The translations under genes were made by a program, and so were the position numbers. From Methylomonas rivi (GTDB lineage Bacteria; Pseudomonadota; Gammaproteobacteria; Methylococcales; Methylomonadaceae), in contig NZ_JANIBK010000001.1 in NCBI RefSeq assembly GCF_024505165.1, forward strand, positions 62,001 through 126,000: a stretch of DNA of 64,000 nt, given 5' to 3'. Shown here piece by piece: positions 1 to 9,133 of this stretch; within the stretch, counting starts at the first letter, position 1, and every line of letters begins with the position of its first letter. The notes under the pieces were generated by a model, which was not told where the DNA came from, did not search any database, and saw nothing but the letters and a program-made list of their open reading frames with translations.

Positions 1-528
1 CAACTCAACGACGGCAAAAGCCTCTGGGAAGCCACTATCGCCATGCCTACCGGCCGCTCCGAAGTCGAACGGCTGGTCGATTTGGACGTCGATCCGGTGG
101 AAAGCCGCGGCGCCATCTTTATCTCCAGTTTCAATGGCGGCACCACTTCGGTATCGGAAGTGGATGGCGACATCATCTGGCGTAATCCCGAAATCTCTTC
201 GTATACCGGCATCAGCGCCGATTACCGCTATTTGTATATCAGCGATACCAAAAGCGAGGTTTCGCAACTGGACCAACGCAACGGCGCCTCGTTGTGGAAA
301 CAAAAAGACTTGCATAACCGCCAACTGACGGCAGCCGTGGTTTACGACAATTATGTCGTGGCCGGCGACTTCGAAGGCTATGTGCACTGGTTATCCATTA
401 GCGACGGCAGGCTGCTCGGTCGCATTCAAGTCGCAAGCTCGCCGATCGAAGCCAAACCGGTTATCGTCGGCGGAACTGTATACATTTACGCAAAAGACGG
501 CACCCTCGCAGCCTTAAAAGCGAGATAA
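1..528 (+). CDS. bamB: BamB, outer-membrane assembly lipoprotein (3' part)
   Basis: This is the C-terminal 175 codons of BamB, the beta-propeller lipoprotein of the BAM complex that helps BamA fold outer-membrane proteins. The reading frame is open from base 1, so the start lies outside the window. Visible are PQQ-like blade repeats (for example around 'GDIIWRN', 'GASLWKQ' and '[10 protein letters not shown]') and the family segment '[13 protein letters not shown]' near the left edge, ending in the usual 'GTLAALKAR'-type terminus. It lies 5 bp upstream of der; bamB-der is a common proteobacterial gene order, which supports the call. Periplasmic location is known for the family. The lipobox is not in the window. 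Confidence 0.93.
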   Translation, partial: QLNDGKSLWEATIAMPTGRSEVERLVDLDVDPVESRGAIFISSFNGGTTSVSEVDGDIIWRNPEISSYTGISADYRYLYISDTKSEVSQLDQRNGASLWKQKDLHNRQLTAAVVYDNYVVAGDFEGYVHWLSISDGRLLGRIQVASSPIEAKPVIVGGTVYIYAKDGTLAALKAR

Positions 529-533
529 ACACT

Positions 534-1925
534 ATGCTCCCAGTCATCGCCTTGGTTGGCCGGCCCAATGTCGGCAAATCCACCCTTTTCAATTATTTAA
601 CCCGCAGCCGGGAGGCGCTGGTGGCCGACTATCCCGGCCTGACCCGCGACCGCCAATACGGCCGCGTCAAGCGCGGCGAACGCGACTGCCTGGTGGTCGA
701 TACCGGCGGCATCACCGACGACCTGGAAGGCATAGACGTTTTCGCCAAAAAGCAGGTGGAGATCGCCCTGCAGGAAGCCGACGTGGTGTTCTTTATGGTC
801 GATGCCCGCGACGGCATCAACGCCTCCGACGAAGCCATCGCCGACATGTTGCGCAAATTGGGCAAACCGGTGGTATTGGTGGTCAATAAAATCGACGGTA
901 TCGACAGCAATACCGTCACCCACGACTTTTATAGCCTGGCGCTGGGCGAGCCTGTACCGATTGCCGCCTCGCATGGCCGCAATGTGCATGAATTGCTGGG
1001 CCGCATCGACGATCTGATTCCACCCGTGGAAGACGAATTCCAGGAACAAGACCCCGGTATCGCCATTGCCGTCGTCGGCCGGCCCAACGTCGGCAAGTCG
1101 ACGCTGGTCAACCGCCTGCTGGGCGAAGAACGGGTAGTGGTGTTCGACGAAGCCGGCACCACCCGCGACAGTATTTATATACCTTTCGAGCGCAACGGCG
1201 AAAAATTTACCCTGATCGATACCGCCGGCATGCGCCGCCGCGCCAAGGTATCGCTGACCGTGGAAAAATTCAGCATCATCAAATCCCTGCAAGCCATTGA
1301 AAAGGCCCATGTAGTGATTTACCTGATCGACGCCCGCGAAGGCGTCACCGACCAGGATGCGCATATTCTGGGGCTGGTGCTGGAAGCCGGGCGAGCCTTG
1401 ATTATCGGCTTGAATAAATGGGACGGCCTGGACGCAGAGCACAGGGCTTTCGTCAAAAAACAGATCGAAATCAAATTGCCGTTTTTGGATTTTGCCGAAA
1501 AACACCCGATTTCAGCATTGCACGGTAGCGGAGTGGGTAAGCTGTTCGACGTGGTACACAGCCTGTACGACGCGGCCATGATAGACATGTCCACCCCGGT
1601 ATTGACCCGCATCCTCAGCGACGCCGTGGCCTCGCATCAGCCGCCCTTGGTCGGCGGCCGCCGCATCAAGCTGAAATACGCCCACCAGGGCGGCCGCAAC
1701 CCGCCGGTGGTGGTGATTCACGGCGTACAAACCGATTCCTTGCCCGACTCATACAAGCGGTTTTTGATGAACTACTACCGCGAACAACTGCGCCTAAAAG
1801 GCACCCCGGTCCGCTTGGTGTTCAAGTCGCCCGAAAATCCGTTTCAGGGCCAGAAAAACAAATTAAGCGATAGGCAGGTGAAAAAACGCAAGCGCCTGAT
1901 CGATTTTACCAAACGCAAAAAATAA
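534..1925 (+). CDS. der: GTPase Der (EngA)
   Basis: Der is a ribosome-assembly GTPase with two tandem G domains that helps 50S subunit maturation. Both domains are complete: the first has P-loop 'GRPNVGKST' at residues 8-16 with 'DTGG' and 'NKID', the second repeats 'GRPNVGKST' near residue 182 with 'DTAGM' and 'NKWD'. A C-terminal KH-like domain with the Lys-rich tail '[14 protein letters not shown]' follows. The length of 463 aa is normal. The ATG at 534 lies 5 bp after the bamB stop, so the two are probably co-transcribed. Confidence 0.97.
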   Translation: MLPVIALVGRPNVGKSTLFNYLTRSREALVADYPGLTRDRQYGRVKRGERDCLVVDTGGITDDLEGIDVFAKKQVEIALQEADVVFFMVDARDGINASDEAIADMLRKLGKPVVLVVNKIDGIDSNTVTHDFYSLALGEPVPIAASHGRNVHELLGRIDDLIPPVEDEFQEQDPGIAIAVVGRPNVGKSTLVNRLLGEERVVVFDEAGTTRDSIYIPFERNGEKFTLIDTAGMRRRAKVSLTVEKFSIIKSLQAIEKAHVVIYLIDAREGVTDQDAHILGLVLEAGRALIIGLNKWDGLDAEHRAFVKKQIEIKLPFLDFAEKHPISALHGSGVGKLFDVVHSLYDAAMIDMSTPVLTRILSDAVASHQPPLVGGRRIKLKYAHQGGRNPPVVVIHGVQTDSLPDSYKRFLMNYYREQLRLKGTPVRLVFKSPENPFQGQKNKLSDRQVKKRKRLIDFTKRKK

Positions 1926-1947
1926 ATATTCACTCGGGAGCGCACAC

Positions 1948-2454
1948 ATGGCCACCATTACCTTTCAAGGCAAACCCATCAACACCCTAGGCGATCTGCC
2001 CGCTGTCGGCGGCAAAGCGCCCGACTTCAAACTCACCAACCGCAAAATGCAGGATGTGGGTCTGGCGGAGTTTGCCGGCAAACGCAAGGTGATGAATATC
2101 GTGCCCAGCTTGGATACCCCGACTTGCGCCACCTCTACCCGCAAATTCAACGAAAAGGCCGCCCATCTCGATAACACGGCGGTTTTAACGATTTCCGCCG
2201 ACCTGCCGTTCGCCCAGGCCCGTTTCTGCGAGATCGAAGGCATCAAGCACGTCACCGCGCTGTCCACTTTCCGCTCCAATTTCGCCCACGATTACGGCGT
2301 ACAGTTGCTGGATAGTATTTTGGCCGGCCTGACCGCGCGCGCGATAGTAATCATCGATGAAAACGACCGGGTCATCTACACGCAATTGGTCAGCGAAATC
2401 GCCGACGAACCGGATTACGCCGGCGCCTTGGCGGTACTCGCCCATCAGGATTAA
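1948..2454 (+). CDS. tpx: Thiol peroxidase Tpx
   Basis: An atypical 2-Cys peroxiredoxin that reduces hydrogen peroxide and alkyl hydroperoxides using thioredoxin. The 168-aa sequence has the peroxidatic cysteine in 'SLDTPTCATSTRKF' (about residue 60) and the resolving cysteine in 'ARFCEIEG' (about residue 94), the Tpx spacing. A good ribosome site ('cgggag') precedes the ATG. It sits 22 bp behind der on the same strand and may share its transcript. Cytoplasmic; no signal peptide is seen. Confidence 0.95.
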   Translation: MATITFQGKPINTLGDLPAVGGKAPDFKLTNRKMQDVGLAEFAGKRKVMNIVPSLDTPTCATSTRKFNEKAAHLDNTAVLTISADLPFAQARFCEIEGIKHVTALSTFRSNFAHDYGVQLLDSILAGLTARAIVIIDENDRVIYTQLVSEIADEPDYAGALAVLAHQD

Positions 2455-2508
2455 ACCCGACCGTTCGGCATTTCCCGCCCCGAAACCCCGTTATTTCGCC
2501 ATAACCAT

Positions 2509-3282
2509 ATGTCCGGGCAACCCCGCCATTGCCGTGGATGCGGATGCGAGCTCTCTACGATACAAAGCATCCGCGGCCTGTGCGACAACCCGGAGTGCCG
2601 CCGCAAGGATGTCGATTTCCAACAGAGGCAGCGGCGCCAGACCGCATTACGGATAATTCGCGCCGGCCTGCCGGCCTCCTGGCAGGCAAAAAACGCCGGC
2701 GTGGCTGTTCTGCCCCGCAACACCAAGCGGCTAGTGCCATTGTCCGGCGCCCGCATTGAGGCCTTACGGCAACATCTGGAACATATCGTAATTGAAGCCG
2801 GAGAATTGCCGGATCAGGAATTCGAAATCAAGGAAACCTCGACCACCACCAATGGCATAGACGCCAAGCAGGCCGATTTGCCTGTCTTAGGTGCCGCCTG
2901 CGGACTGTGCGGCGGCCATTGCTGCGCCACGGGAGGCGACTCCGCCTGGCTCGAACCGGGCACAATCCGGCGCTTGCAATGGCGGCTATTGCCCTTGGCG
3001 GATACCCGCATTATTGAGCATTATCTTAGCTTTGTGCCCGAGACCGGCTATGAAAACAGTTGCATTTACCATGCCGAGAACGGTTGCTGCCTGCCCCGCT
3101 CAATCCGCTCGAATGTGTGCAATCAATACCTTTGCAAGGGTTTGGCTGAAGTTGTGCAAGGCTTAAAGGATGGAGAAGGACGCTGCGTGGCCGCCACGGT
3201 AATCGGCGTTTCGCCGATTACCGTGGCATTAATCGATACCTTGGGCATTTTGGACACGCTCAAACCCGCCGGCGAAGACTAG
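2509..3282 (+). CDS. Cysteine-rich protein with CxxCxxxCC-type metal site
   Basis: No exact family is recognised. The 257-aa protein has an N-terminal zinc-ribbon-like part ('HCRGCGCEL' ... 'LCDNPECRRKD', residues 7-37), a middle without cysteines, and a C-terminal half with 'CGLCGGHCC' (about residues 132-140) followed by 'CIYH', 'GCCLP' and 'CNQYLCKG'. The second block resembles the putative Fe/Zn-chelating CxxCxxCC proteins (YkgJ-like), but with one extra residue in the spacing. Such proteins are thought to hold a metal; the function here is unknown. It starts 54 bp after tpx. The next gene is convergent. Confidence 0.75.
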   Translation: MSGQPRHCRGCGCELSTIQSIRGLCDNPECRRKDVDFQQRQRRQTALRIIRAGLPASWQAKNAGVAVLPRNTKRLVPLSGARIEALRQHLEHIVIEAGELPDQEFEIKETSTTTNGIDAKQADLPVLGAACGLCGGHCCATGGDSAWLEPGTIRRLQWRLLPLADTRIIEHYLSFVPETGYENSCIYHAENGCCLPRSIRSNVCNQYLCKGLAEVVQGLKDGEGRCVAATVIGVSPITVALIDTLGILDTLKPAGED

Positions 3283-3337
3283 GCGTTAAGCCAAAATCAA
3301 CGCCTCGATCCGTGGGTCCGCGCATCGTGGGCACAAA

Positions 3338-3967
3338 CTATAATTTGGCTTTAACAATCCGATAAATCTCTTCCGCTTCACTATCGGCATTTTGCATAAG
3401 CGCCTGTAATTCCGCCAATTTGGCTTCGGCGAATTCGCGGTCTTTCAAACCGGCGGCGTTGATAGCCACATTCAAAGCCGCGCTTTTCAACCCGGCATAG
3501 GCCGCCATGACCGCCACGCCGGCGTCGCTGATCACGCCCAGATTGCCTTTCTCGGCCGCCACCCTGCTCAAGGCCATGGCTTTGGCACAGGCCTTGGCGC
3601 AGGCCAAGGGCACTTCGGTGGCTTCCCGCAACACGGTCTGGATTTGCGCGCTGCGATGGGCTTTTTCTTCGTCATTGGCTTTGGGCAACGCATAACAAGC
3701 CATCAGCTTGCCGAACACATCGACATCGGCCTTGATCATACCGACCAACACCGCCCGCAAGTCTTCGGCCTCGGCCAGCAAGACCCGCAGGTCGGCTTCG
3801 ACCTCCGCGTATTTGGGCTTGCCTATGGTGAGATTGCAAACCATGCTAACCAAGGCAGCCCCCTGCGCACCCATCACCGCTGCGGCGCTGCCGCCGCCGG
3901 GCGTGGCTTGTCTGCTGGCCAGTTCGTCCAGGAAGGTTTCCACCGATTTGTCTTTGATTTCCGTCAT
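3338..3967 (-). CDS. fchA: Methenyl-tetrahydrofolate cyclohydrolase (FTCD cyclodeaminase-like)
   Basis: A 209-aa protein of the formiminotransferase-cyclodeaminase family, stand-alone form. In methylotrophs this protein (FchA) hydrolyses 5,10-methenyl-H4F to 10-formyl-H4F in one-carbon metabolism. The signature 'TPGGGSAAAVMGAQGAALV' is at residues 22-40, and the all-helical Ala-rich body with 'SDAGVAVMAAYAGLKSAALNVAINA' is typical of the cyclodeaminase fold. The formiminotransferase domain is absent. A cyclodeaminase role in histidine degradation is the alternative, but no hut gene is near. It is convergent with the Cys-rich gene upstream of it in the window and separated from cysS by a large inverted repeat. 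Confidence 0.85.
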   Translation of the reverse strand: MTEIKDKSVETFLDELASRQATPGGGSAAAVMGAQGAALVSMVCNLTIGKPKYAEVEADLRVLLAEAEDLRAVLVGMIKADVDVFGKLMACYALPKANDEEKAHRSAQIQTVLREATEVPLACAKACAKAMALSRVAAEKGNLGVISDAGVAVMAAYAGLKSAALNVAINAAGLKDREFAEAKLAELQALMQNADSEAEEIYRIVKAKL

Positions 3968-3983
3968 GTCTTATCTATAGGGT

Positions 3984-4058
3984 GTAGGCCGGAATAAGCG
4001 TTAGCGTTTCCGGCAATCCGCTTCCGCCGGAAACGCCTATCGGCTTATTCCGGCCTAC
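3984..4058. repeat. 75-bp imperfect inverted repeat between cysS and fchA
   Basis: Outer arms of 16 bp are perfect complements (gtaggccggaataagc at 3984-3999 and its complement at 4043-4058). An inner pair, gcgtttccgg/ccggaaacgc, continues the stem after a small bulge. There is no T-run, so it looks like a REP/MITE-type intergenic element rather than a classic terminator. A single related half-arm (taaggccggaata) recurs near 53142-53154, upstream of pseB, which supports a dispersed repeat. Confidence 0.75.
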
Positions 4059-4067
4059 TTCAGTCGA

Positions 4068-5441
4068 TTAATTCTCGCGGCGCCAGATAGTATTACCGCC
4101 CGCCACGTCTTCCAACACGATGCCATGTTCTTTGAGTCGATCGCGAATCGCATCGGCCTGCGCCCAGTCTTTGTTGACTTTGGCGGCTTTACGGGCCGCT
4201 ATAAGTTGGTCGATCTCGGCTTCCGCCAAGCTTTCGTTGCCGGTACCGCCTTTCAAAAAACCGTCGGGATCGTCCTGCAACAAACCAAGAATGCCCGCCA
4301 ACTGCTTTAAGCTGGCTGCCAACTGGGTTTTATCTTCGGCTTTATTCAGTTCACGGGCCAAATCGAACAACACGGCTAGCGCCACCGGCGTATTAAAATC
4401 GTCGTCCATCGCCTGCTCGAAACGCAGTTTATAATCGGCGTCGATAGCCACATCGGTAATCTCGATGCACCTCAAAGCGGTATACAACCGGGTCAGCGCC
4501 GCGCCGGCATCGTCCAATTGTTCGTCGGAGTAATTCAACGGGCTGCGGTAATGGCTGGACAGGATGAAGAAGCGGATCACTTCCGGGCGGTATTGCTTGA
4601 GCACCTCGCGCACCGTAAAAAAATTACCCAGCGATTTGGACATTTTTTCTTCGTTGACCCGCACGAAGCCGTTATGCATCCAGTAATTGACGAAGGGCTC
4701 GCCGGTGGCGCCTTCGGATTGGGCGATTTCGTTTTCGTGATGCGGAAATTGCAGGTCCATGCCGCCGCCGTGTATATCGAAATGGTTACCCAAGCAGCAG
4801 GTGGACATCGCCGAGCATTCGATATGCCAGCCGGGCCGGCCTTGCCCCCAAGGCGAATCCCAATACGGCTCGCCGGGCTTGGCCATTTTCCACAACACGA
4901 AATCCAAAGGATCGCGTTTGGCGTTATCCACATCCACCCGTTCACCGGCATTCAGGTCTTCGATGTTTTTGCCGGACAATTTGCCGTAGCCCTGAAAGCG
5001 GTTCACCGCATAAAACACATCGCCGTTTGCGCCGACGTAGGCGTACTCGCGCTCGATCAGCTTGGCGATCATGGCAATGATGTCGGCAATCGACTGGGTG
5101 GCCTTGGGCTCGATGTCCGGCGGCAATACGGCCAACGCCCGTTCGTCTTCATGCATCGCTACTATGAAACGCTCGGTTAGCGCGGAAAAATCCTCGCCGT
5201 TTTCGTTGGCCCGCTGAATGATCTTGTCGTCGATGTCGGTAACGTTCCGCACATAGGTCAATTCGTAGCCCGAATACCGTAAATAGCGCGCCACGGTATC
5301 GAACACCACCATCACCCTGGCATGGCCGATATGGCAGTAGTCGTACACCGTCATGCCGCAGACATACATGCCGACTTTGCCGGACCGTTTGGGAATGAAT
5401 TCTTGCTTGCTTCGAGTCAGGGTGTTGTAGATTTTCAGCAT
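4068..5441 (-). CDS. cysS: Cysteinyl-tRNA synthetase
   Basis: Class Ia aminoacyl-tRNA synthetase that charges tRNA-Cys in the cytoplasm. The 457-aa product starts at 'MLKIYNT', the usual CysS beginning; a longer reading from 5483 would add 14 residues unlike the family. Seen are the zinc-site start '[17 protein letters not shown]' containing the HIGH motif, the 'GWHIECSAM' zinc ligand region, '[11 protein letters not shown]', and '[10 protein letters not shown]' (KMSKS). The C-terminal anticodon-binding DALR domain is complete. Length and motifs indicate a functional enzyme. Confidence 0.97.
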   Translation of the reverse strand: MLKIYNTLTRSKQEFIPKRSGKVGMYVCGMTVYDYCHIGHARVMVVFDTVARYLRYSGYELTYVRNVTDIDDKIIQRANENGEDFSALTERFIVAMHEDERALAVLPPDIEPKATQSIADIIAMIAKLIEREYAYVGANGDVFYAVNRFQGYGKLSGKNIEDLNAGERVDVDNAKRDPLDFVLWKMAKPGEPYWDSPWGQGRPGWHIECSAMSTCCLGNHFDIHGGGMDLQFPHHENEIAQSEGATGEPFVNYWMHNGFVRVNEEKMSKSLGNFFTVREVLKQYRPEVIRFFILSSHYRSPLNYSDEQLDDAGAALTRLYTALRCIEITDVAIDADYKLRFEQAMDDDFNTPVALAVLFDLARELNKAEDKTQLAASLKQLAGILGLLQDDPDGFLKGGTGNESLAEAEIDQLIAARKAAKVNKDWAQADAIRDRLKEHGIVLEDVAGGNTIWRREN

Positions 5442-5552
5442 CGGATTGAATGGAATACAGCTAAAGACCGGGCAATCTATCAAGATTCCGGCTTCTCTTT
5501 CAAGATAAAAACACCTAGAATTGCCGGCTTGCAGCGATTTTTAGGAGCTATT

Positions 5553-6134
5553 ATGCGCAAATCCTTTGTTTACCTGATGCTGTTTTTGTTCTCAACTCTT
5601 TCTTTTGCAACGGAAAAACAAATGTCCGACACCCAAACCAAAGTAAAAATGACCACTTCGCTGGGCGCTTTCGTGATCCAACTGGATAACGTTAAAGCCC
5701 CGGTTTCCGCCGCCAATTTCGCCGAATACGTCAAAAGCGGTTTTTATGACGGCACGATTTTTCACCGCGTGATTCCCGGTTTTATGGCGCAAGGCGGCGG
5801 CTTCGATACCGGCTTTGCGCAAAAAGAAACCAAGGCACCGATCAAAAACGAAGCCGATAACGGTTTGAAAAACAAACGCGGCACGCTGGCGATGGCGCGC
5901 ACCAACGATCCGAATTCCGCCACCGCGCAGTTTTTCATCAACTATAAGGACAACAGTTTTCTGGACCACACCAGCCCTACCCCCAGCGGCTGGGGTTATG
6001 CGGTATTCGGCGAAGTGATCGAAGGCATGGACGTGGTCGACGAGATGGCCAAACAGCCGACCGCTAACCGCGGCATGCATCAGGATGTACCCAAAACCGA
6101 TATCGTCATCGAAAAAGCCGAAATCGTCGAATAA
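5553..6134 (+). CDS. Secreted peptidyl-prolyl cis-trans isomerase (cyclophilin)
   Basis: A 193-aa cyclophilin-type prolyl isomerase. The ATG at 5553 has a good ribosome site (ttaggagc) and begins a signal peptide (residues 1-20, '[19 protein letters not shown]'), so the enzyme is probably periplasmic like PpiA. The cyclophilin core is clear: '[20 protein letters not shown]', '[17 protein letters not shown]' and '[17 protein letters not shown]'. The frame stays open further upstream, but that stretch overlaps cysS on the other strand and is not needed. It is followed closely by lpxH. Confidence 0.93.
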   Translation: MRKSFVYLMLFLFSTLSFATEKQMSDTQTKVKMTTSLGAFVIQLDNVKAPVSAANFAEYVKSGFYDGTIFHRVIPGFMAQGGGFDTGFAQKETKAPIKNEADNGLKNKRGTLAMARTNDPNSATAQFFINYKDNSFLDHTSPTPSGWGYAVFGEVIEGMDVVDEMAKQPTANRGMHQDVPKTDIVIEKAEIVE

Positions 6135-6183
6135 GCCATTGATTCAGGTTCCGCCGGCCTTGGGCGGAGCCGCCTATCATCCC

Positions 6184-6912
6184 TTGAAAACAGACATCCT
6201 GTTCATCTCTGACCTACACCTCTCGCTGGAAAAACCCGATATTACCCGGCGTTTTCTAAGTTTTTTACAGCACCGCGCCGGACGCGCGCGGGCCTTATAC
6301 ATACTCGGCGATTTATTCGATGCCTGGATAGGCGACGACGACAATACGCCGCCCAATAAAACTATCAAAACGGCCCTTAAAGCGCTAAGCGATGCCGGCA
6401 CCCGGGTTTTCTTGCTGCAAGGCAACCGCGATTTCCTGCTGGGTTCGCGCTTTGCCGAACAAACCGGCGTGACCCTGCTGGAGGAATACAGCGTGATCGA
6501 TTTAAACGGCCACCCTACCCTGCTGACCCACGGCGATTTGTTATGCACCGACGATTTGCCTTATCAGGCCTTCCGGATCAAATCCCATAGCGTTGAATGG
6601 CAGCGAAACGTGCTATCCAAACCTTTATGGCTACGGCTTCTAGCGGCCCGCTGGTATCGCTTGCGCAGCTACTTCCATAAGCGCAACAAACCCCTGGAGA
6701 TCATGGATGTCAATCTGCAAACGGTTGCGGAGGTTCTGCAAAAACATCGTTGCCGGACCCTGATTCACGGCCATACCCACCGTCCCGCAACGCACGACTT
6801 CACCGTTGATGGCCTGCCTGCCCTGCGTATTGTATTGGCGGACTGGAACAAAGACAGTGGGGAATGTTTATGCTGGAACGGACGAGCCTTTCAGAGGGAA
6901 AGGCTGGCATAA
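6184..6912 (+). CDS. lpxH: UDP-2,3-diacylglucosamine diphosphatase LpxH
   Basis: LpxH hydrolyses UDP-2,3-diacylglucosamine to lipid X in lipid A synthesis at the inner membrane. All metallophosphoesterase motifs are present: 'DLHLS', 'GDLFDAWIGDDD', 'GNRDFLL', 'HGD' and 'HGHTHRP'. The start is uncertain. The open frame reaches back into the cyclophilin gene, but homology begins at 'KTDILFISDLHLS', just after a TTG at 6184; other in-frame TTGs are at 6139 and 6160. From 6184 the protein is 242 aa, matching the family length. Probably co-transcribed with the cyclophilin. Confidence 0.93.
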   Translation: MKTDILFISDLHLSLEKPDITRRFLSFLQHRAGRARALYILGDLFDAWIGDDDNTPPNKTIKTALKALSDAGTRVFLLQGNRDFLLGSRFAEQTGVTLLEEYSVIDLNGHPTLLTHGDLLCTDDLPYQAFRIKSHSVEWQRNVLSKPLWLRLLAARWYRLRSYFHKRNKPLEIMDVNLQTVAEVLQKHRCRTLIHGHTHRPATHDFTVDGLPALRIVLADWNKDSGECLCWNGRAFQRERLA

Positions 6913-6922
6913 AACCGGCGGG

Positions 6923-6970
6923 CAAAAAAAATCCGGCGGCACTTCGATTAACTCTTCGCACCACCGGATT
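6923..6970 (-). terminator. Rho-independent terminator after the sqr-DUF2892 pair
   Basis: Arms aatccggcgg (6930-6939) and ccaccggatt (6961-6970) pair with one internal mismatch. Read on the minus strand the stem is followed by eight T's (6923-6930 on the plus strand are A's). It lies about 65 bp past the stop of the minus-strand DUF2892 gene. The loop of about 21 nt is longer than usual. Confidence 0.6.
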
Positions 6971-7033
6971 CGTTACTATCTCCGCGCAAATAGACTCCGG
7001 ATATACCCAGAAGTTCACTCGGTAATCATTTTT

Positions 7034-7234
7034 TTAAAAAGCACAGCCGGGTTTTACCCCCAGTTTTTTCAAAATGATAGCCAACGGGCAAAAGCCGGTA
7101 AACGAGGCCTGTAACAAATTGGCGCCCACAAAAGCCGTGAACCAAAGCCAATTCGGCGAGTGCCAGTGAGCCAAGCCCAGGCTGATCAAAATAAAACCAC
7201 CGGCAAACGCCATTACCATGCGATCGATAGACAT
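7034..7234 (-). CDS. DUF2892 small inner-membrane protein
   Basis: A 66-aa protein of the DUF2892 family (YgaP membrane-part type). It starts '[12 protein letters not shown]', has two hydrophobic segments at about residues 8-24 and 29-45, and carries the family '[14 protein letters not shown]' motif near the end. It lies 9 bp downstream of the sulfide:quinone oxidoreductase-like gene. DUF2892 proteins are often fused to or encoded next to rhodanese or sulfide-handling proteins, so a role in sulfur handling at the membrane is plausible but not shown. Confidence 0.85.
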   Translation of the reverse strand: MSIDRMVMAFAGGFILISLGLAHWHSPNWLWFTAFVGANLLQASFTGFCPLAIILKKLGVKPGCAF

Positions 7235-7243
7235 GACAAGCTC

Positions 7244-8521
7244 CTATTTCAAACGCACTACGCCCATCAGTTTCAGCATCATGCGTTCATAGAATGGTTC
7301 GCTGATACCTTTTCTGATTTTACGCATAAAGTATTTTTCAAAACCGATTTTGGCCAAATGCACCCATTTGCCATGGTTAGACCAGGTGGTGTTGCGCGGC
7401 GGAATTTGCGGCACGGCCAAAAATGCTACCCCGGTGTCGCCCAGGTCGGCCAGGCATAGAGCGCTGAGGCTGGGAATATCGGACGGTTCCTTGCCGGCCA
7501 GTTCGTCGCGAATATTATGCGCGGTGGCGGTGACCATGGATTCGATCATGTAACCGGTTTTGGGCGTACCCACCGGCACCGGGGTTTTTTCCACTGGCGG
7601 CAATGCCACGCAGACGCCGACAGAATAAATATTTTTGTAGGTCGGATTACGCTGATGTTGATCGACAATGACAAATCCGCGTGGATTTACCAAGCCTTCC
7701 ACACCGCAATTGCGTACCGCATCGACGCCGGTAAAAGCAGGTAACATCATCGAATGCTTAAAGGGGAGTTCGTGTTTTTTCTTTTCGTTACCGTCATTAT
7801 CCACCTCGGTAACATACATCATTCCCGGCTCGATCTTATCGACCTTAGCATTCGAAATCCATTTGATGGTTTTATCGCGCAACGCGCTTTCCAACAAACC
7901 TCTGGTATCGCCAACACCGCCCAAGCCCAAATGACCGACATAAGGCTCGGAAGTCACAAACATCATAGGCACTTTGTCGCGAATTTTACGTTTGCGCAAT
8001 TCGGTTTCCAGAATCATCAGATACTCGTATGCCGGCCCGAAGCAGGAAGCACCTTGTACCGCACCGATCACAATCGGCCCCGGATCCGCCATGAATTTTT
8101 CCCAATCCTGAGCGGCAACCGCAGCGTGATCGACGTGGCAAACGGAGGAGGTATGCCCGCCGTGCGGCCCCAATCCGGGCACCTCGTCAAACGCCAATCG
8201 AGGACCGGTGGCGATCACCAAGTAATCGTATGCTTCCGAAGTGCCATCGTCCAAATCGATTTTATTGTTGGCGGCATCAACCTTGACGGCAGCCTTTTGG
8301 ATGAAGTTGATGCCTTTTTTCTTCATCACCGGCGCCAGTTCGATTTTCAAATCTTCCGGTTTACGCCACTTGGGCGGAATCCAAGGATTAGAAGGCACAA
8401 AGTGAAAGGTGGGCGAATCGGAAATTACCGCCACCTCGTGTTCCTTACCAAGCACTTCCCGCATTTCATAGGCCATCGGCACACCGCCGATACCCGCACC
8501 TAAAACCACAATTCTAGCCAT
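7244..8521 (-). CDS. sqr: Sulfide:quinone oxidoreductase-like flavoprotein
   Basis: An FAD-dependent pyridine-nucleotide-disulfide-type oxidoreductase of about 425 aa. The N-terminal Rossmann motif 'RIVVLGAGIGGVPMAYEM' binds FAD; 'YDYLVIATG' and 'NIYSVGVCVALPP' are the usual internal FAD contacts. Cysteines in 'SSVCHVDHA', 'GASCFGPAYE' and 'VGVCVALPP' fit the redox cysteines of sulfide:quinone oxidoreductases, which oxidise sulfide to polysulfide and reduce quinone at the membrane. The ATG at 8521 was chosen because 'gaggtg' sits 6 bp upstream. A flavocytochrome-c-type sulfide dehydrogenase is less likely: no cytochrome or Tat signal is seen. Confidence 0.75.
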   Translation of the reverse strand: MARIVVLGAGIGGVPMAYEMREVLGKEHEVAVISDSPTFHFVPSNPWIPPKWRKPEDLKIELAPVMKKKGINFIQKAAVKVDAANNKIDLDDGTSEAYDYLVIATGPRLAFDEVPGLGPHGGHTSSVCHVDHAAVAAQDWEKFMADPGPIVIGAVQGASCFGPAYEYLMILETELRKRKIRDKVPMMFVTSEPYVGHLGLGGVGDTRGLLESALRDKTIKWISNAKVDKIEPGMMYVTEVDNDGNEKKKHELPFKHSMMLPAFTGVDAVRNCGVEGLVNPRGFVIVDQHQRNPTYKNIYSVGVCVALPPVEKTPVPVGTPKTGYMIESMVTATAHNIRDELAGKEPSDIPSLSALCLADLGDTGVAFLAVPQIPPRNTTWSNHGKWVHLAKIGFEKYFMRKIRKGISEPFYERMMLKLMGVVRLK

Positions 8522-8672
8522 AGCAATCACCTCTTTGAATGAATAAACAGTTTTCCCGGCCGTGTCGCGGACATTTATTATTGAATTATCGGCTTCGGAA
8601 AACAGAGCATCAAGAATATTAGCATTTGATTATATTTGCAACAAAAATATTCTCATCTCCGAGCATAGCGCG

Positions 8673-8702
8673 TTATGCAGAAAAAGTCTTGCGGCGTACA
8701 AT
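8673..8702 (+). promoter_or_regulatory. Candidate sigma-70 promoter for msrB
   Basis: A good -10 (tacaat, 8697-8702) stands 18 bp after a weak -35 (ttatgc, 8673-8678), about 35 bp ahead of the msrB start. It lies in the 216-bp gap shared with the divergent sqr gene. Only the -10 is convincing. Confidence 0.35.
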
Positions 8703-8737
8703 AGCCTTCCTTGAAAGATGCAAACGGGAACATACCT

Positions 8738-9133
8738 ATGACCAACCAAGCTGATAATGACGCAAACTGGCGGGAAAAACTCACCCCCGAACAATTTCAT
8801 GTCTGCCGCGAAAAAGGTACCGAACCGCCTTTTACCGGCAAATACACCGATTGCACCGCGCCCGGCATTTATCATTGCGTGTGTTGCGGAGAGGCTTTGT
8901 TTGCTTCCGAACATAAATTCCATTCGGGCTGCGGCTGGCCCAGCTTTTGGGAACCTTTAAACGATACCAGTCTGAGCGAACATGAAGACCATAGCCATGG
9001 CATGCACCGCATCGAGGTCACCTGCGGCAAGTGCGGGGCCCATCTGGGCCATGTTTTTCCCGACGGCCCCCAACCTACGGGCCTGCGCTATTGCATCAAT
9101 TCCGTGGCGTTAGAACTGCAAGATAAACCATGA
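8738..9133 (+). CDS. msrB: Peptide-methionine (R)-S-oxide reductase MsrB
   Basis: Repairs methionine-R-sulfoxide in oxidised proteins. The 131-aa sequence has the two zinc-binding CxxC pairs ('CVCCGEAL' and '[12 protein letters not shown]') and the catalytic cysteine in '[10 protein letters not shown]'. The conserved '[12 protein letters not shown]' is also present. I take 'MTNQADN' as the start; an upstream in-frame ATG at 8711 would add nine residues. The last four bases overlap the apeB start (ATGA), so the two are translationally coupled. No signal peptide, so cytoplasmic. Confidence 0.96.
   Translation: MTNQADNDANWREKLTPEQFHVCREKGTEPPFTGKYTDCTAPGIYHCVCCGEALFASEHKFHSGCGWPSFWEPLNDTSLSEHEDHSHGMHRIEVTCGKCGAHLGHVFPDGPQPTGLRYCINSVALELQDKP

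Noticed and set aside
597-1505. 302-aa minus-strand open frame opposite der
   Set aside because: It lies wholly within der, is rich in His/Gln/Val as antisense frames are, and has no ribosome site.
7754-8503. 249-aa plus-strand frame opposite sqr
   Set aside because: Antisense shadow; the minus-strand flavoprotein explains the coding signal.
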